DNA of 64,000 nt, from positions 6,289 through 70,288 of the forward strand of contig DATGKF010000138.1 of NCBI GenBank assembly GCA_035294785.1. The letters are read 5' to 3'. This stretch comes from Poindextera sp035294785. GTDB taxonomy: Bacteria > Pseudomonadota > Alphaproteobacteria > Caulobacterales > Caulobacteraceae. The notes beneath the pieces are model-generated. The model made no database searches. It saw nothing but the letters and a program-made list of their open reading frames with translations, and was not told the DNA's origin. Positions 41,616-50,896 of this stretch are shown here, piece after piece (the first letter of the stretch is position 1; each line of letters opens with the position of its first letter). Both the position numbers and the translations under genes were made by a program.

Positions 41616-42895
41616 GCGAAGCCGCGACCATGACCGCACCCACCGAAGAGGCCGTCCGCGCCGAGGTCTGCGCCTGGCTGGACGCCAACTGGGACCCCAA
41701 CCTCGGGCTCGTCGAGTGGCGCAACCGGCTGATCGACGCCGGCTGGGGGGCGCCCACCTGGCCCAAGGCCTGGCACGGCCGCGACCTGCCGCCAGCGCTC
41801 GCCGCCGTCGTCGATCAGGAAATCCGCCGCGTCGGCGCCGTCAACGTCGCCCGCGCCGGCGTGCGCAACCTCGCCGCCCAGACGCTGCTCGCCCACGGCA
41901 CGGACGCGCAGAAAGCCGCATTCCTTCGCCCCAGCCTCACCGGCGAATACAGCTGGTGCCAGCTGTTCAGCGAGCCGGGCTCCGGCTCCGACCTCGCCGG
42001 CGCGATGACGCGGGCGGAGCTGAAGGGGAACCGGTGGATCGTCAACGGCCAGAAGGTCTGGACCACCAGCGCGCATCATGCGGACTGGGGCCTCTTGCTC
42101 GCGCGCACCAATTGGGACGCCCAGAAGCACCAGGGCCTCTCCTACTTCCTCCTCAACATGCATCAGCCGGGCGTCGAGGTGCGGCCGCTGCGGCAGATGA
42201 ACGGCCACGCCTCGTTCAACCAGGTGTTCTTCACCGACGCCGAGGTGCTGCCGGAGCACCTGATCGGCGAGCTAGGCGGCGGCTGGGCGGTGGCGACCAC
42301 CACCCTCATGCACGAGCGTCGCGGCGCAGACGGCACGGGCGCGGCCGCTGGTCGCGAGCCGAGCGCGCCGCGCCAAGGCCGCATCCACGACGAGGAGCGC
42401 GCCGAGGCCGCCGTCGCCAACGAGCCCTACACCTGGTACCCGCAGCGCGCCGGCCGCGTCGATCTCGTGCTCGAGCGCGCCAAGGCGACCGGCAAGATCG
42501 ACGATCCGGTCGTGCGCCAGGAGATCGCCAAGCTGCTCATCCTCGCCCGTTCGGCCGAATGGACCGCCCGCCGCGCCCGCGCCGCCCAGGTCCAGGGCCG
42601 CCCGCAAGGTCCGGAGGGCTCGCTCGGCAAGCTCGCCGCCAGCCACGTCGCCCGCGCGGCCGCGCGCGTTCACACCCTGATCAGCGGCGCCGACGCCATG
42701 CTTTCCGGCGCCGACGGGCCGGAGGACGGGATCATCGCCGAAATCCTGATCTCGGTCCCCGCCGTCTCCATCGCCGGCGGCACCGACGAGATCCAGCGAA
42801 ACATCATCGCCGAGCGCGTCCTGCGCATGCCCAAGGAACCGGGGTCCAGCGACGACCGCCCGTTCCGGGACGTCCCGAAGAACGTGGTGGGATAG
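41612..42895 (+). CDS. acyl-CoA dehydrogenase (second subunit-type)
   Basis: A 427-residue acyl-CoA dehydrogenase. WCQLFSEPGSGSDLAG and KVWTTSAHHADWGLLLART are the FAD-binding strands; VAGGTDEIQ-like SIAGGTDEIQRNIIAERVL closes the protein and holds flavin-binding residues. It is longer than its upstream partner and overlaps it by four bases (41612-41615). A tandem pair of unequal dehydrogenases suggests a bulky or branched acyl-CoA substrate. A small GCCCG/CGGGC hairpin follows at 42911-42924. Confidence 0.9.
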   Translation: MSEAATMTAPTEEAVRAEVCAWLDANWDPNLGLVEWRNRLIDAGWGAPTWPKAWHGRDLPPALAAVVDQEIRRVGAVNVARAGVRNLAAQTLLAHGTDAQKAAFLRPSLTGEYSWCQLFSEPGSGSDLAGAMTRAELKGNRWIVNGQKVWTTSAHHADWGLLLARTNWDAQKHQGLSYFLLNMHQPGVEVRPLRQMNGHASFNQVFFTDAEVLPEHLIGELGGGWAVATTTLMHERRGADGTGAAAGREPSAPRQGRIHDEERAEAAVANEPYTWYPQRAGRVDLVLERAKATGKIDDPVVRQEIAKLLILARSAEWTARRARAAQVQGRPQGPEGSLGKLAASHVARAAARVHTLISGADAMLSGADGPEDGIIAEILISVPAVSIAGGTDEIQRNIIAERVLRMPKEPGSSDDRPFRDVPKNVVG

Positions 42896-42986
42896 GGCTG
42901 CAGCCTCCCTGCCCGTAGCCGGGCGAACGCCTCCCGAAATCGGCGACAGGCGCCGCTCATTTTGGGATTCACCGAAAGGACCACCC

Positions 42987-43517
42987 GTGGCCGATCCGCA
43001 CGACTTTCACACCCCGAAGGGCTCCTACACAAAGGAAGACCTGCTTCAGTCCGGCCGCGGCGGTTACTTCGGCCCTGGCAACGCCCAGCTCCCCGCGCCG
43101 CCGATGCTGATGATGGACCGGATCACCGAGATCAGCCTCGACGGCGGCGAATTCGGCAAAGGCCACATCGTCGCCGAGCTGGATATCAACCCGAGCCTCT
43201 GGTTCTTCGGCTGCCATTTTCCCGGTGACCCGGTCATGCCGGGCTGTCTCGGTCTGGACGCCATGTGGCAGGTCGTCGGCTATTGGCTCGGCTGGTCCGG
43301 CTCGCCGGGGAAGGGCCGCGCCATCGGCGTGGGCGACGTGAGGTTTCGGGGCGACATCACGCCGGCGACCAGGCTGGTGCGCTACGAGGTGGACATCAGG
43401 CAGGTCAGGCGCGGCAGGCTCGCCCTTGGCGTCGCCAATGGCCGGCTGCTCGCGGACGGCGCCTGCGTCTATGCGGCGAACGACCTCAGGGTCAGCATGA
43501 TCGCGTCCGCCCCTTAA
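42987..43517 (+). CDS. fabA: 3-hydroxydecanoyl-ACP dehydratase/isomerase
   Basis: A 176-residue hot-dog fold enzyme of the FabA type, which dehydrates 3-hydroxyacyl-ACP and isomerises trans-2- to cis-3-decenoyl-ACP in unsaturated fatty acid synthesis. Catalytic H77 lies in FGCHFPGDPVMPG and D91 in GLDAMWQV. GTG start with AAAGGA seven bases upstream. The usual partner fabB is not next to it; the next gene is a convergent amidohydrolase. It may therefore be the sole fabA or a second copy. Confidence 0.92.
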   Translation: MADPHDFHTPKGSYTKEDLLQSGRGGYFGPGNAQLPAPPMLMMDRITEISLDGGEFGKGHIVAELDINPSLWFFGCHFPGDPVMPGCLGLDAMWQVVGYWLGWSGSPGKGRAIGVGDVRFRGDITPATRLVRYEVDIRQVRRGRLALGVANGRLLADGACVYAANDLRVSMIASAP

Positions 43518-43535
43518 GGCGAGGGCCGCACGCCG

Positions 43536-44696
43536 TCAGGCCGCGACGGTCGCCTCCATCCCCATCATCTGTTCGTAGTTGCGCCGGTAGAAGCGGTCCC
43601 GCTCGTCCTCGTCGACGTCCTGCATCGTGCGCTCGAACCGGCCCTTGGGGTCGTTCGTGCCCTCGGGATGCGGATAGTCGCTCGAGAACATGAAGAGGTC
43701 GGCGCCGCCGTCGCGGATCATCCGGCCGGCGTCCTCGCCCGGGAAGGGCGTGAACTTCACCGCACGGCGGATGTACTCCGACGGCTTCATCGGCATGGCC
43801 TGCAGGTAGGGATCGGTGCGCCCGAAGCTCTTGTAGCCAAGGTCGAGCTCGCGCAGGAACTCCGGCGCCCAGCCGGCGCCGGACTCGATGATCCCGCCGC
43901 GCAGCTCGGGGAAGCGCTCGAAGACCCCGTCGTAGACCATGGCCGTCAGCCACACCTGCGGCGCGAACGACAGCATGATGTAGTCGGCGAAGCGCAGGTT
44001 CTCGCCGCCGCCGTGCAGATCCGGCGCCCGTTCGCGGCCGTTGTTGCGGAACGCCATCGGCTGGGTCTTCGTGCCCGGGCCGATGTGCAGCATGAAAGGC
44101 GTGCCGGTCTCGCTGAGCCGCGCCCAGAAGGGATCGAGATCGCGGTGGCCGGGCGAGCGTTCGCCGGCGGGGCCGGCCGACACCATGATCGCGCGGTTGC
44201 CGGCCTTCAGCGCCGCGTCCACTTCCTCGACCGCCCGCGCCGGATCGTCGAGCGCGGCGAACGCAACACCGCAGAGGCGCTTGTCGTGACGGCAGAAGGC
44301 GCCCATCGCCTCGTTGTGTGCTCGTACGCCGGCGTAGAGGACGCCCGGGTCCTTGGCGCCGAGCGCCGGCCCGAGCGAGGAGGTGCCGAACACCAGCTGG
44401 CTGGAGAACCCGAACTGGTCGAGCACCTTGGCCCGCTCCTCCGGGTCGAAGGCGCCGGCGGCCACCCAGCCTTTCGGCCCGGCGATCGGATTTTCAAACG
44501 CCTTCGCCTCGGCGTCTGGGTTCCCCTTGCGGGCCTTGGCCTGGTCCAGCAGCTTGTCGATGCGGCCGGGGGTGCGTCCGTAAAGGGGGCGAAGCTTGGT
44601 CTTCAGATCCTCGTCCATGAACGGATCGAGCCACTCGCGCGTCTCCATCACATGGCTGTCGGCGTCGTGAATGACGCGGCCCTCGGCGTAGGTCAT
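43536..44696 (-). CDS. amidohydrolase (metal-dependent hydrolase, ACMSD-like family 2)
   Basis: A 386-residue amidohydrolase-superfamily protein. It begins with IHDADSHVMETREW, a D-x-H metal-ligand variant, has MLHIGPG in the middle and closes with FMFSSDYPHPEGTNDP, where the terminal Asp ligand lies. This matches the amidohydrolase 2 group that includes ACMSD-type decarboxylases and hydrolases of ring-cleavage products. ATG 44694-44696 has GGAG upstream; a longer frame to 44813 lacks resemblance. Confidence 0.85.
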   Translation of the reverse strand: MTYAEGRVIHDADSHVMETREWLDPFMDEDLKTKLRPLYGRTPGRIDKLLDQAKARKGNPDAEAKAFENPIAGPKGWVAAGAFDPEERAKVLDQFGFSSQLVFGTSSLGPALGAKDPGVLYAGVRAHNEAMGAFCRHDKRLCGVAFAALDDPARAVEEVDAALKAGNRAIMVSAGPAGERSPGHRDLDPFWARLSETGTPFMLHIGPGTKTQPMAFRNNGRERAPDLHGGGENLRFADYIMLSFAPQVWLTAMVYDGVFERFPELRGGIIESGAGWAPEFLRELDLGYKSFGRTDPYLQAMPMKPSEYIRRAVKFTPFPGEDAGRMIRDGGADLFMFSSDYPHPEGTNDPKGRFERTMQDVDEDERDRFYRRNYEQMMGMEATVAA

Positions 44697-44805
44697 TGTG
44701 TGCTCCGCTTCATCGATCTTCGAACATACCCTTCCGTAGAGAGACGCGCATGTCCAGACCCAGCGGCTCGACGGATACGCCGAGGGCGCTGTCGCCGGGC
44801 GGGCG

Positions 44806-47800
44806 TTAAGCAAAGTTCGCGGGCGCGTCCGTTGGGGGCGCGCCGGCCGGGCGTCGACCCGGGAGGCGGCGGACGAGGACGAAGAAGAGCGGCACGAAGA
44901 AGATGGCGATGACGGTTGCGGCCAGCACGCCGCCGATCACCCCGGTGCCGATGTCATGCTGGCTGGCGGCGCCGGCGCCAGAGGCGATGGCGAGCGGCAG
45001 GACCCCGGCCATGAACGCCAACGAGGTCATCAGGATAGGCCTGAGCCTTAGCCGCGCGGCCACCAACGCGGCCTCTCGCGGGACGGCGCCGCGCTTCTCG
45101 GCCCCCTCGGCGAACTGCACGATCAGGATGGCGTTCTTGGCTGACAGGCCGATCGTGGTCAGCAACGCGACCTGGAAGTAGACGTCGTTGTAGAAGCCGC
45201 GCAGCGTGGCCGCAGCGATGGCCCCGAGCACGCCGAGCGGCACGACCAGGATGACGGAAAGCGGGATCGACCAGCTCTCGTAGAGCGCCGCCAGGCAGAG
45301 GAAAACGACCAGCACCGAAAGCGCATACAGGAGCGGCGCCTGCGAGCCCGACAACAGCTCCTGGTAAGAGAGACCCGTCCACTCGTAGCCGATGCCGCGC
45401 GGCAGTTCCCCGACCAGCTTCTCCATCTCGCGCATCGCCGCGCCGGAGCTTTGGCCGGGGGCGGACTGCCCCTGGATCTCGAGTGACGGCTGGCCGTCGT
45501 AGCGCGCCAGCTGCGACGGGCCGACCGTCCAATGGGAGGTCGCGAAAGAGGAAAACGGCGCCATCGTCCCCGACGCGCCGCGGACGAACCAGCCGCCGAT
45601 GTCCTCTGGCCGCGAGCGGAACGGCGCGTCGCCCTGCATGAACACCCGCTTCACGCGTCCGCGGTCGACGAAGTTGTCGAGGAAGAGGCCGCCCCAGGCC
45701 GAGGCGAAGGTGTCGTCGATCTGGCCGAGGTCGAGGCCCAGCGCCGCGGCCTTCGTTTCGTCGATGTCGAGGTGCAGCTGCGGGGTGTCCTCCTGATTGT
45801 TGGCCCTGACGCCGGCGAGGATGGGATCGTTGGCGGCGAGCGCCAGAAGCTGCTTTTGCGCCGCCATCAGACGTTCGTGGCCGAGGCCGCCGCGATCCTC
45901 CAGCTGCAGGTCGAAGCCAGACGAGCTGCCGAGGCCAGGCACCGCCGGCGGCACCAGGATGAAAACCTGCCCGTCGTGAACCTGCTGCGACAACGCCCGC
46001 GTCGCCCGCTGGGCGATCCCTTGCGCGCTGTTGTCGGCTCCTGGCCGCTGCTTCCAGTCGCTCAGATGGATGAACGCCTGCCCCAGGTTTTGCCCGTTGC
46101 CGCCGAAGTTGAAGCCGGCGACGGTGAACATGGCGTCGATGTTCGTCTTCTCGTCGGTGAGGAAGTAGTGCTCGATCTGCTTGCCGACGGCGACCGTGCG
46201 GGACTGGGTCGCGCCGACAGGCAGGGTGTAGAGGCCGATCATCGAGCCCTGGTCCTCGACCGGCAGGAAGGCGGTCGGCAGGCGCACGAAGAGGACGATC
46301 AGGGCCGCGATCAGCACGGCGTAGAGAATGAGCGCGGGCAGGGGGCGGGCGATCACCCGCCCGAGCGACGCCTGGTGGCGCGTGACGGTGCGAGCGAAGG
46401 TGCGGTTGAACCAGCCGAAGAAGCCGCGAGCGCGCTCGCGATGGCCTTTCTCGACCGGCTTCAGGAGGTTGGCGCAGAGCGCCGGCGTCAGGACGAGCGC
46501 GACCAAGATCGACAGGGCCATCGCCGAGACGATGGTGATCGAGAACTGGCGGTAGATAACGCCGGTCGAGCCGCCGATGAACGCCATCGGGAGGAAGACC
46601 GCCGCGAGCACCAGGGCGACGCCGACCAGCGCGCTGGTGATCTCGTTCATCGAACGGATCGTCGCCTCCTTCGGCGGCAGGCCTTCCTCGCTCATGATCC
46701 GCTCGACGTTCTCGACCACGACGATGGCGTCGTCGACCAGAAGGCCGATCGCCAGCACCATGGCGAACATGGTCAGCGTGTTGATCGAGTAGCCGAATAT
46801 GGCCAGCACGCCGAACGTCCCGAGCAGCACCACCGGCACCGCGACCGCCGGGATCAGCGTGACCCGCCAGTCCTGCAGGAACAGGAACATCACCGCGATG
46901 ACGAGGGCGATGGCCTCGATCAGGGTCACCACGACCTGGCGGATCGAGAGCTTGATGAAGGTGGTCGAGTCCACCGGGAAGCTCAGTTTCAGCCCGGGCG
47001 GCAGGGCGGCGGCGAGCTGGTTCGCCTTCTGCTTCACCAGGTCGGCGGTGGTGAGCGCGTTGGCGCCGGGCGAGAGTTGGATCGCGACGCCTCCCGCCGG
47101 CAGTCCGTTCAGGCGCGTGGTGGTCGAGTAGTCGTCGGCCCCGAGCTCCACGCGCGCCACGTCGGCGAGCCGCACCGCCGATCCGTCGGGCTGTGTCTTC
47201 AGGATGATCGCTTTGAACTGCTCGGGGCTGGTCATCAGCGATTGGGCGGTGATCGTCGCGTTCAGCTCCTGCCCCGGCGGCGACGGCAGCCCGCCGAGCT
47301 CGCCGCCCGTCACCTGGACATTCTGCGACAGCACGGCCGCCCGCACGTCGGCCGGCATGAGGCTGTAGGTTTTGAGTTTGTTGGGATCGAGCCAGATCCG
47401 CAGCCCATACTGGCCGCCGAACACGCGCACGTTGCCGACGCCGTTGACCCGGGCCAGCGGGTCGACGATCTGGCTCCTCAGGTAGTCGGCGATGTCGATG
47501 GAGGTGTAGCGACCGCTCGTGTCGGACAGCGCCACGACCATGAGGAAACCCGCCTGCGCCTTGGCGACGCCGATACCCTGCTGCGTCACCTGCGCCGGCA
47601 GCAGGGGCAGGGCGGACTGCAGCTTGTTCTGCACCTGCACCTGGGCGATGTCGGGATCGGTCCCCGGGGCGAACGTCACCTGGATTTGCGCGCTGCCGTC
47701 CGAGCTGCTGGTCGAGGAGAAATAGAGCAGATGATCCAGGCCGGTCAGCTGTTGCTCGATGACCTGTGTCACCGAGGTCTCGACGGTCGCGGCCGAGGCG

Positions 47801-47955
47801 CCCGGATAGCTGGTGAAGATGCCGACGGACGGTGGTGCGATCGTCGGATACTGCTCGATCGGCAGCGTGCGGATGGCGAGGGCGCCGGCGACCATGATCA
47901 CGATCGCGATGACCGCCGCGAAGATCGGCCGCTCGATGAAGAAGCGCGACAGCAA
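44806..47955 (-). CDS. RND efflux transporter, inner-membrane pump (HAE1/AcrB-like)
   Basis: A 1049-residue proton-driven RND pump of the AcrB/MexB type. Twelve transmembrane segments are expected, with two large periplasmic loops (about 35-335 and 565-870). The proton-relay aspartates are in LLVDDAIVVVENVERI, and the start MLSRFFIERPIFAAVIAIV is typical. It is expelled-substrate specific for hydrophobic drugs in the family. It lies nine bases after the adaptor gene and forms an operon with it. No outer-membrane channel gene follows. Confidence 0.95.
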   Translation of the reverse strand: MLSRFFIERPIFAAVIAIVIMVAGALAIRTLPIEQYPTIAPPSVGIFTSYPGASAATVETSVTQVIEQQLTGLDHLLYFSSTSSSDGSAQIQVTFAPGTDPDIAQVQVQNKLQSALPLLPAQVTQQGIGVAKAQAGFLMVVALSDTSGRYTSIDIADYLRSQIVDPLARVNGVGNVRVFGGQYGLRIWLDPNKLKTYSLMPADVRAAVLSQNVQVTGGELGGLPSPPGQELNATITAQSLMTSPEQFKAIILKTQPDGSAVRLADVARVELGADDYSTTTRLNGLPAGGVAIQLSPGANALTTADLVKQKANQLAAALPPGLKLSFPVDSTTFIKLSIRQVVVTLIEAIALVIAVMFLFLQDWRVTLIPAVAVPVVLLGTFGVLAIFGYSINTLTMFAMVLAIGLLVDDAIVVVENVERIMSEEGLPPKEATIRSMNEITSALVGVALVLAAVFLPMAFIGGSTGVIYRQFSITIVSAMALSILVALVLTPALCANLLKPVEKGHRERARGFFGWFNRTFARTVTRHQASLGRVIARPLPALILYAVLIAALIVLFVRLPTAFLPVEDQGSMIGLYTLPVGATQSRTVAVGKQIEHYFLTDEKTNIDAMFTVAGFNFGGNGQNLGQAFIHLSDWKQRPGADNSAQGIAQRATRALSQQVHDGQVFILVPPAVPGLGSSSGFDLQLEDRGGLGHERLMAAQKQLLALAANDPILAGVRANNQEDTPQLHLDIDETKAAALGLDLGQIDDTFASAWGGLFLDNFVDRGRVKRVFMQGDAPFRSRPEDIGGWFVRGASGTMAPFSSFATSHWTVGPSQLARYDGQPSLEIQGQSAPGQSSGAAMREMEKLVGELPRGIGYEWTGLSYQELLSGSQAPLLYALSVLVVFLCLAALYESWSIPLSVILVVPLGVLGAIAAATLRGFYNDVYFQVALLTTIGLSAKNAILIVQFAEGAEKRGAVPREAALVAARLRLRPILMTSLAFMAGVLPLAIASGAGAASQHDIGTGVIGGVLAATVIAIFFVPLFFVLVRRLPGRRPAGAPPTDAPANFA

Positions 47956-47964
47956 CAGCGGCCC

Positions 47965-49161
47965 CTAGCGGACGTTGTCGGCGGGGACGGCGCGGACCCG
48001 CGCCCCGGGTTCGGCTGACTGGGTCCCCTCGACGATCAGCCGGTCGCCGGGATTCAGCCCCGAAGTGACCATCCATTTGTTGGCGACCGTCTGCGACACC
48101 GTGAGCTGGCGCTGCTCGACGACGCCCTTGCCGTTGACGACGAGCGCGGTCGGCTGGCCCTTCTGGTCGTGGCCGATGCCTTGCTCCGGCGCGAGGATGC
48201 CGGCCGGGTTCACCCCCTCGACGATCGTCGCGCGCACGAACATGCCCGGGAGCAGCAGACCCGACGGGTTCGGGAAGATGGCGCGGAGCGTGACGGCGTC
48301 GGTGGTCTGATCGACCGTGATGTCCGTGACCTGCAGGCGCCCGGCGAGCGGATAGGTCGAGCCGTCGTCGAGCGCCAGATGCGCCTCGGCGCTCCCGGGC
48401 GCGCCAGCGGTCACCTGGCCCTGCGCGATTTGCCGACGCAGCGCCACGACCTGGGCGACCGACTGGGTCACATCGACGTAGATCGGGTCGAGCCGCTGGA
48501 TGGTGTCGAGAGCTGTGGTCTGGTTCGCCGTGACGAGGGCGCCCTTCGTGACCGTCGAGATGCCGATCCGTCCGCTGATCGGGGCCGTGATGCGGGTAAA
48601 GCCGAGGTTGATCCGCGCGGCGTCCGCCGCGGCCCGATCCTGGCGCACGGTCGCCTCGGCCTCCTTGAACGCAGCTTGGGCGTCGTCGTAGTCCTGCCGG
48701 GCCACCGAATCCTGCTTGACGAGCGTGGCGAAGCGCTCGGCCTTCAGGCGGGTGGTGACGAGGTTGGCCTCGGCATTGGCCAGCTGCGCCTTGGCCTGCT
48801 CGTAGGCGGCCTGGAACGGCGCTGGATCGATCTGGTAGAGCACCTGCCCGGCCTGCACGATCGAGCCTTCCACAAACAGGCGCGCCCGGATGATGCCGCC
48901 CACCTGCGGGCGCACCTCGGCGACCTCGTAGGGACTGGTGCGGCCAGGAAGGTCGGTGGTCAGCTCGACGGGCTGCGCTTCGACGACGACCACGCCGACG
49001 GTCGGCGGCGGTCGCTGACCCCCGCTGTTCTGGCCGCCGCACCCAGCAAGCAGCACGGCCAGCAGCAGGCTCAGACGGCAGGCGCGCCAATCCGAGGCCC
49101 TCGGTCGCGTCACGCCTCCGGCCTGAGCTTCACCCCGGCCCAGCGGCGCGGATTCATCCAA
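47965..49161 (-). CDS. RND efflux periplasmic adaptor lipoprotein
   Basis: A 398-residue membrane-fusion protein linking the pump to an outer-membrane channel. A lipobox LLAGC follows the hydrophobic run, so it is probably lipid-anchored. Lipoyl/hairpin and barrel parts are visible as VRPQVGGIIRARLFVEGSIV, a coiled-coil hairpin (about 110-175) and ITAPISGRIGIST. Start is debatable: TTG 49161 has GGAGG at good spacing but gives a long pre-signal tail, while GTG 49113 gives a better signal peptide with a poorly placed GGAGG. Confidence 0.9.
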   Translation of the reverse strand: MDESAPLGRGEAQAGGVTRPRASDWRACRLSLLLAVLLAGCGGQNSGGQRPPPTVGVVVVEAQPVELTTDLPGRTSPYEVAEVRPQVGGIIRARLFVEGSIVQAGQVLYQIDPAPFQAAYEQAKAQLANAEANLVTTRLKAERFATLVKQDSVARQDYDDAQAAFKEAEATVRQDRAAADAARINLGFTRITAPISGRIGISTVTKGALVTANQTTALDTIQRLDPIYVDVTQSVAQVVALRRQIAQGQVTAGAPGSAEAHLALDDGSTYPLAGRLQVTDITVDQTTDAVTLRAIFPNPSGLLLPGMFVRATIVEGVNPAGILAPEQGIGHDQKGQPTALVVNGKGVVEQRQLTVSQTVANKWMVTSGLNPGDRLIVEGTQSAEPGARVRAVPADNVR

Positions 49162-49355
49162 GCGCCGCCTCCATCAACAAACGCTCAGGAATTCACTTTG
49201 GACCCTGCCGCAGCCGCGCGCGCCCATACAACCTGCTCAGGTCGGGCGGTGCAAGCCGGTCGGCTGAGCTCTCGACCTTAGCGCCTCGGCGGCTAACCCC
49301 CTTTGGCGGCGCGCTGCGTAGTCCGTCATGAACAGCTTCAGGAGGAGCGCCCATT

Positions 49356-50273
49356 ATGGCGGCTGACCGAACGAAAACACCTTTCAGGCGATGGGCGGCG
49401 CTGGCGATGGTCGCCGCGATCGGCCTTGCCGGCGCGGCGGCGGCTCGCGCCGATCCGGTGGATCTGCAGGTGGTGGATCGCGACACGGGCCGCCCGCTCC
49501 GCATCTGGCGCCACGACGGACACCTGTTCGTCGCCGGCGAGCCGGGCGAGCGCTACAGCCTGCGTGTGGCCAATCACACGGGCGGCCGCGTGCTGCTGGT
49601 CATGTCGGTCGACGGCGTCAACATCTACACCGGCGAGACGGCCAGCTACGACCAGAGCGGCTACGTGCTCGATGCGTATCAGTCCTACGACGTGACAGGC
49701 TGGCGCAAGTCGACGACCCAGGTCGCCGCGTTCAGCTTCGCACCGTTGCCGGACTCCTACGCCGCCCGCACGGGCCGGCCCGTCGACGTCGGCGTGATCG
49801 GGATGGCCGTCTTCACCGAGCGGGTCATCCCGCCGGAGACCTACGCGGCGCCGCCCGAGAGAGAACAGGAGCCGACCGACGAGTCGGACAGGATGTCGTC
49901 GCGCGCTGGCCGGCGCGGCAATTTCGCACCGCCGGTGGTCACGCCGATGACGATCGCGCCTCCGCCGCCGGCGCTCGCGCAGTCGGCGCCCAAGGCCGGC
50001 CTCGCCGGCCCCCCGGCCGACAGCGTCGCCATCGAGTCCGAGCGGCGGGACGAGCGGCTGGGCACGGCGCACGGCGCACGCGAATGGTCGGTGGTTCACC
50101 TGGTGGATTTCGAGCGGGCGACCTCCTACCCGCAGTGGGTTCGCCAGATCGAGTACGACACCCGCGCGCACCTTCTCGCCAGAGGCGTGATCCCCACGCT
50201 GCGCGACGACGGACGCCAGCCCAACCCTTTCCCCTCGGACTCGGAAGGGTTCGTCCCCGATCCGCCAGGCTAA
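49356..50273 (+). CDS. exported conserved protein next to ECF sigma factor
   Basis: A 305-residue protein with a signal peptide (cleavage expected near ARA, about residue 32). The N-terminal half forms a compact beta-rich domain with a recognisable pattern: VVDRDTGRPLRIWRHDGH, AGEPGERYSLRVAN, MSVDGVNIYTGETA and ALPDSYAARTGRP-like PLPDSYAARTGRPVDVG. I recall this pattern as a conserved unnamed family in proteobacteria. The second half is Pro-rich and less ordered. AGGAGGAG precedes the ATG. It is followed by the sigma factor gene 41 bases later, so it may be part of that signalling unit. Confidence 0.75.
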   Translation: MAADRTKTPFRRWAALAMVAAIGLAGAAAARADPVDLQVVDRDTGRPLRIWRHDGHLFVAGEPGERYSLRVANHTGGRVLLVMSVDGVNIYTGETASYDQSGYVLDAYQSYDVTGWRKSTTQVAAFSFAPLPDSYAARTGRPVDVGVIGMAVFTERVIPPETYAAPPEREQEPTDESDRMSSRAGRRGNFAPPVVTPMTIAPPPPALAQSAPKAGLAGPPADSVAIESERRDERLGTAHGAREWSVVHLVDFERATSYPQWVRQIEYDTRAHLLARGVIPTLRDDGRQPNPFPSDSEGFVPDPPG

Positions 50274-50314
50274 GCTTTGCGCCCGCGGCGGTACGGCGTC
50301 TAAACTGGGTCCTG

Positions 50315-50896
50315 ATGGAGTCGGACCCGGCGGACGACGCCGAACTGCTGCGCGCCCACAGCGCCGGAGATTCGCACGCGTTCGCGCGGCTCTACGACCG
50401 GTATGACCGACCAAGTTTCCGGTTCATCAGCAGATTGCTCGGGCCTTCGCACCGCGACGCGGCCGAGGATCTGCATCAGGAGACCTGGATCTCGATCTCC
50501 AAGAGCGCCGCCGCTTTCGACCCCGGCCAGGCCGCCTTCCCCGCCTGGCTTTTCACCGTCGCGCGCAACAAGGTCTTCGACCACTTCCGCCGGCAGAAGG
50601 TGGCCGTGCTGGCGTCCGCCCAGGACGACGCGGTGATGATGACGATCGCTGATCCAGGTCCGACGCCGCTGGACGCGGTCCAGTCACGCGAGTTGGCGCA
50701 GCGGCTCATCGCCGCCGTCGACGCGCTGCCGCTGGAGCAGCGCTGCGCCTTCGTCATGTTCGCTGGCGGCGGGCTCTCGCTGGAGGAGATCGCGCAAGCC
50801 ACCGGCGTCGCCGCGGAAACGGCCAAGAGCCGGCTGCGCTATGCCCGCGCCAAGCTGCGAGAGGCGCTCGCGGGCGAGAGGTCAGAGCATGTCTGA
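50315..50896 (+). CDS. ECF-type RNA polymerase sigma factor
   Basis: A 193-residue group IV sigma factor. Region 2 spans about 20-90 with ARLYDRYDRPSFRFISRLLG and FPAWLFTVARNKVFDHFRRQ (the -10 recognition helix); region 4 spans about 125-185 with LSLEEIAQATGVAAETAKSR as the -35 recognition helix-turn-helix. Its stop overlaps the start of a membrane ankyrin protein by eight bases, the standard place of an anti-sigma factor. Probably autoregulated; no promoter could be fixed by eye. Confidence 0.92.
   Translation: MESDPADDAELLRAHSAGDSHAFARLYDRYDRPSFRFISRLLGPSHRDAAEDLHQETWISISKSAAAFDPGQAAFPAWLFTVARNKVFDHFRRQKVAVLASAQDDAVMMTIADPGPTPLDAVQSRELAQRLIAAVDALPLEQRCAFVMFAGGGLSLEEIAQATGVAAETAKSRLRYARAKLREALAGERSEHV

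Noticed and set aside
44954..49090. A very long open frame antisense or out of frame to the RND genes (over 1300 codons)
   Set aside because: Product is Arg/Ala/Gly-rich with no family motifs and shadows two well-recognised genes; a by-product of high GC content.
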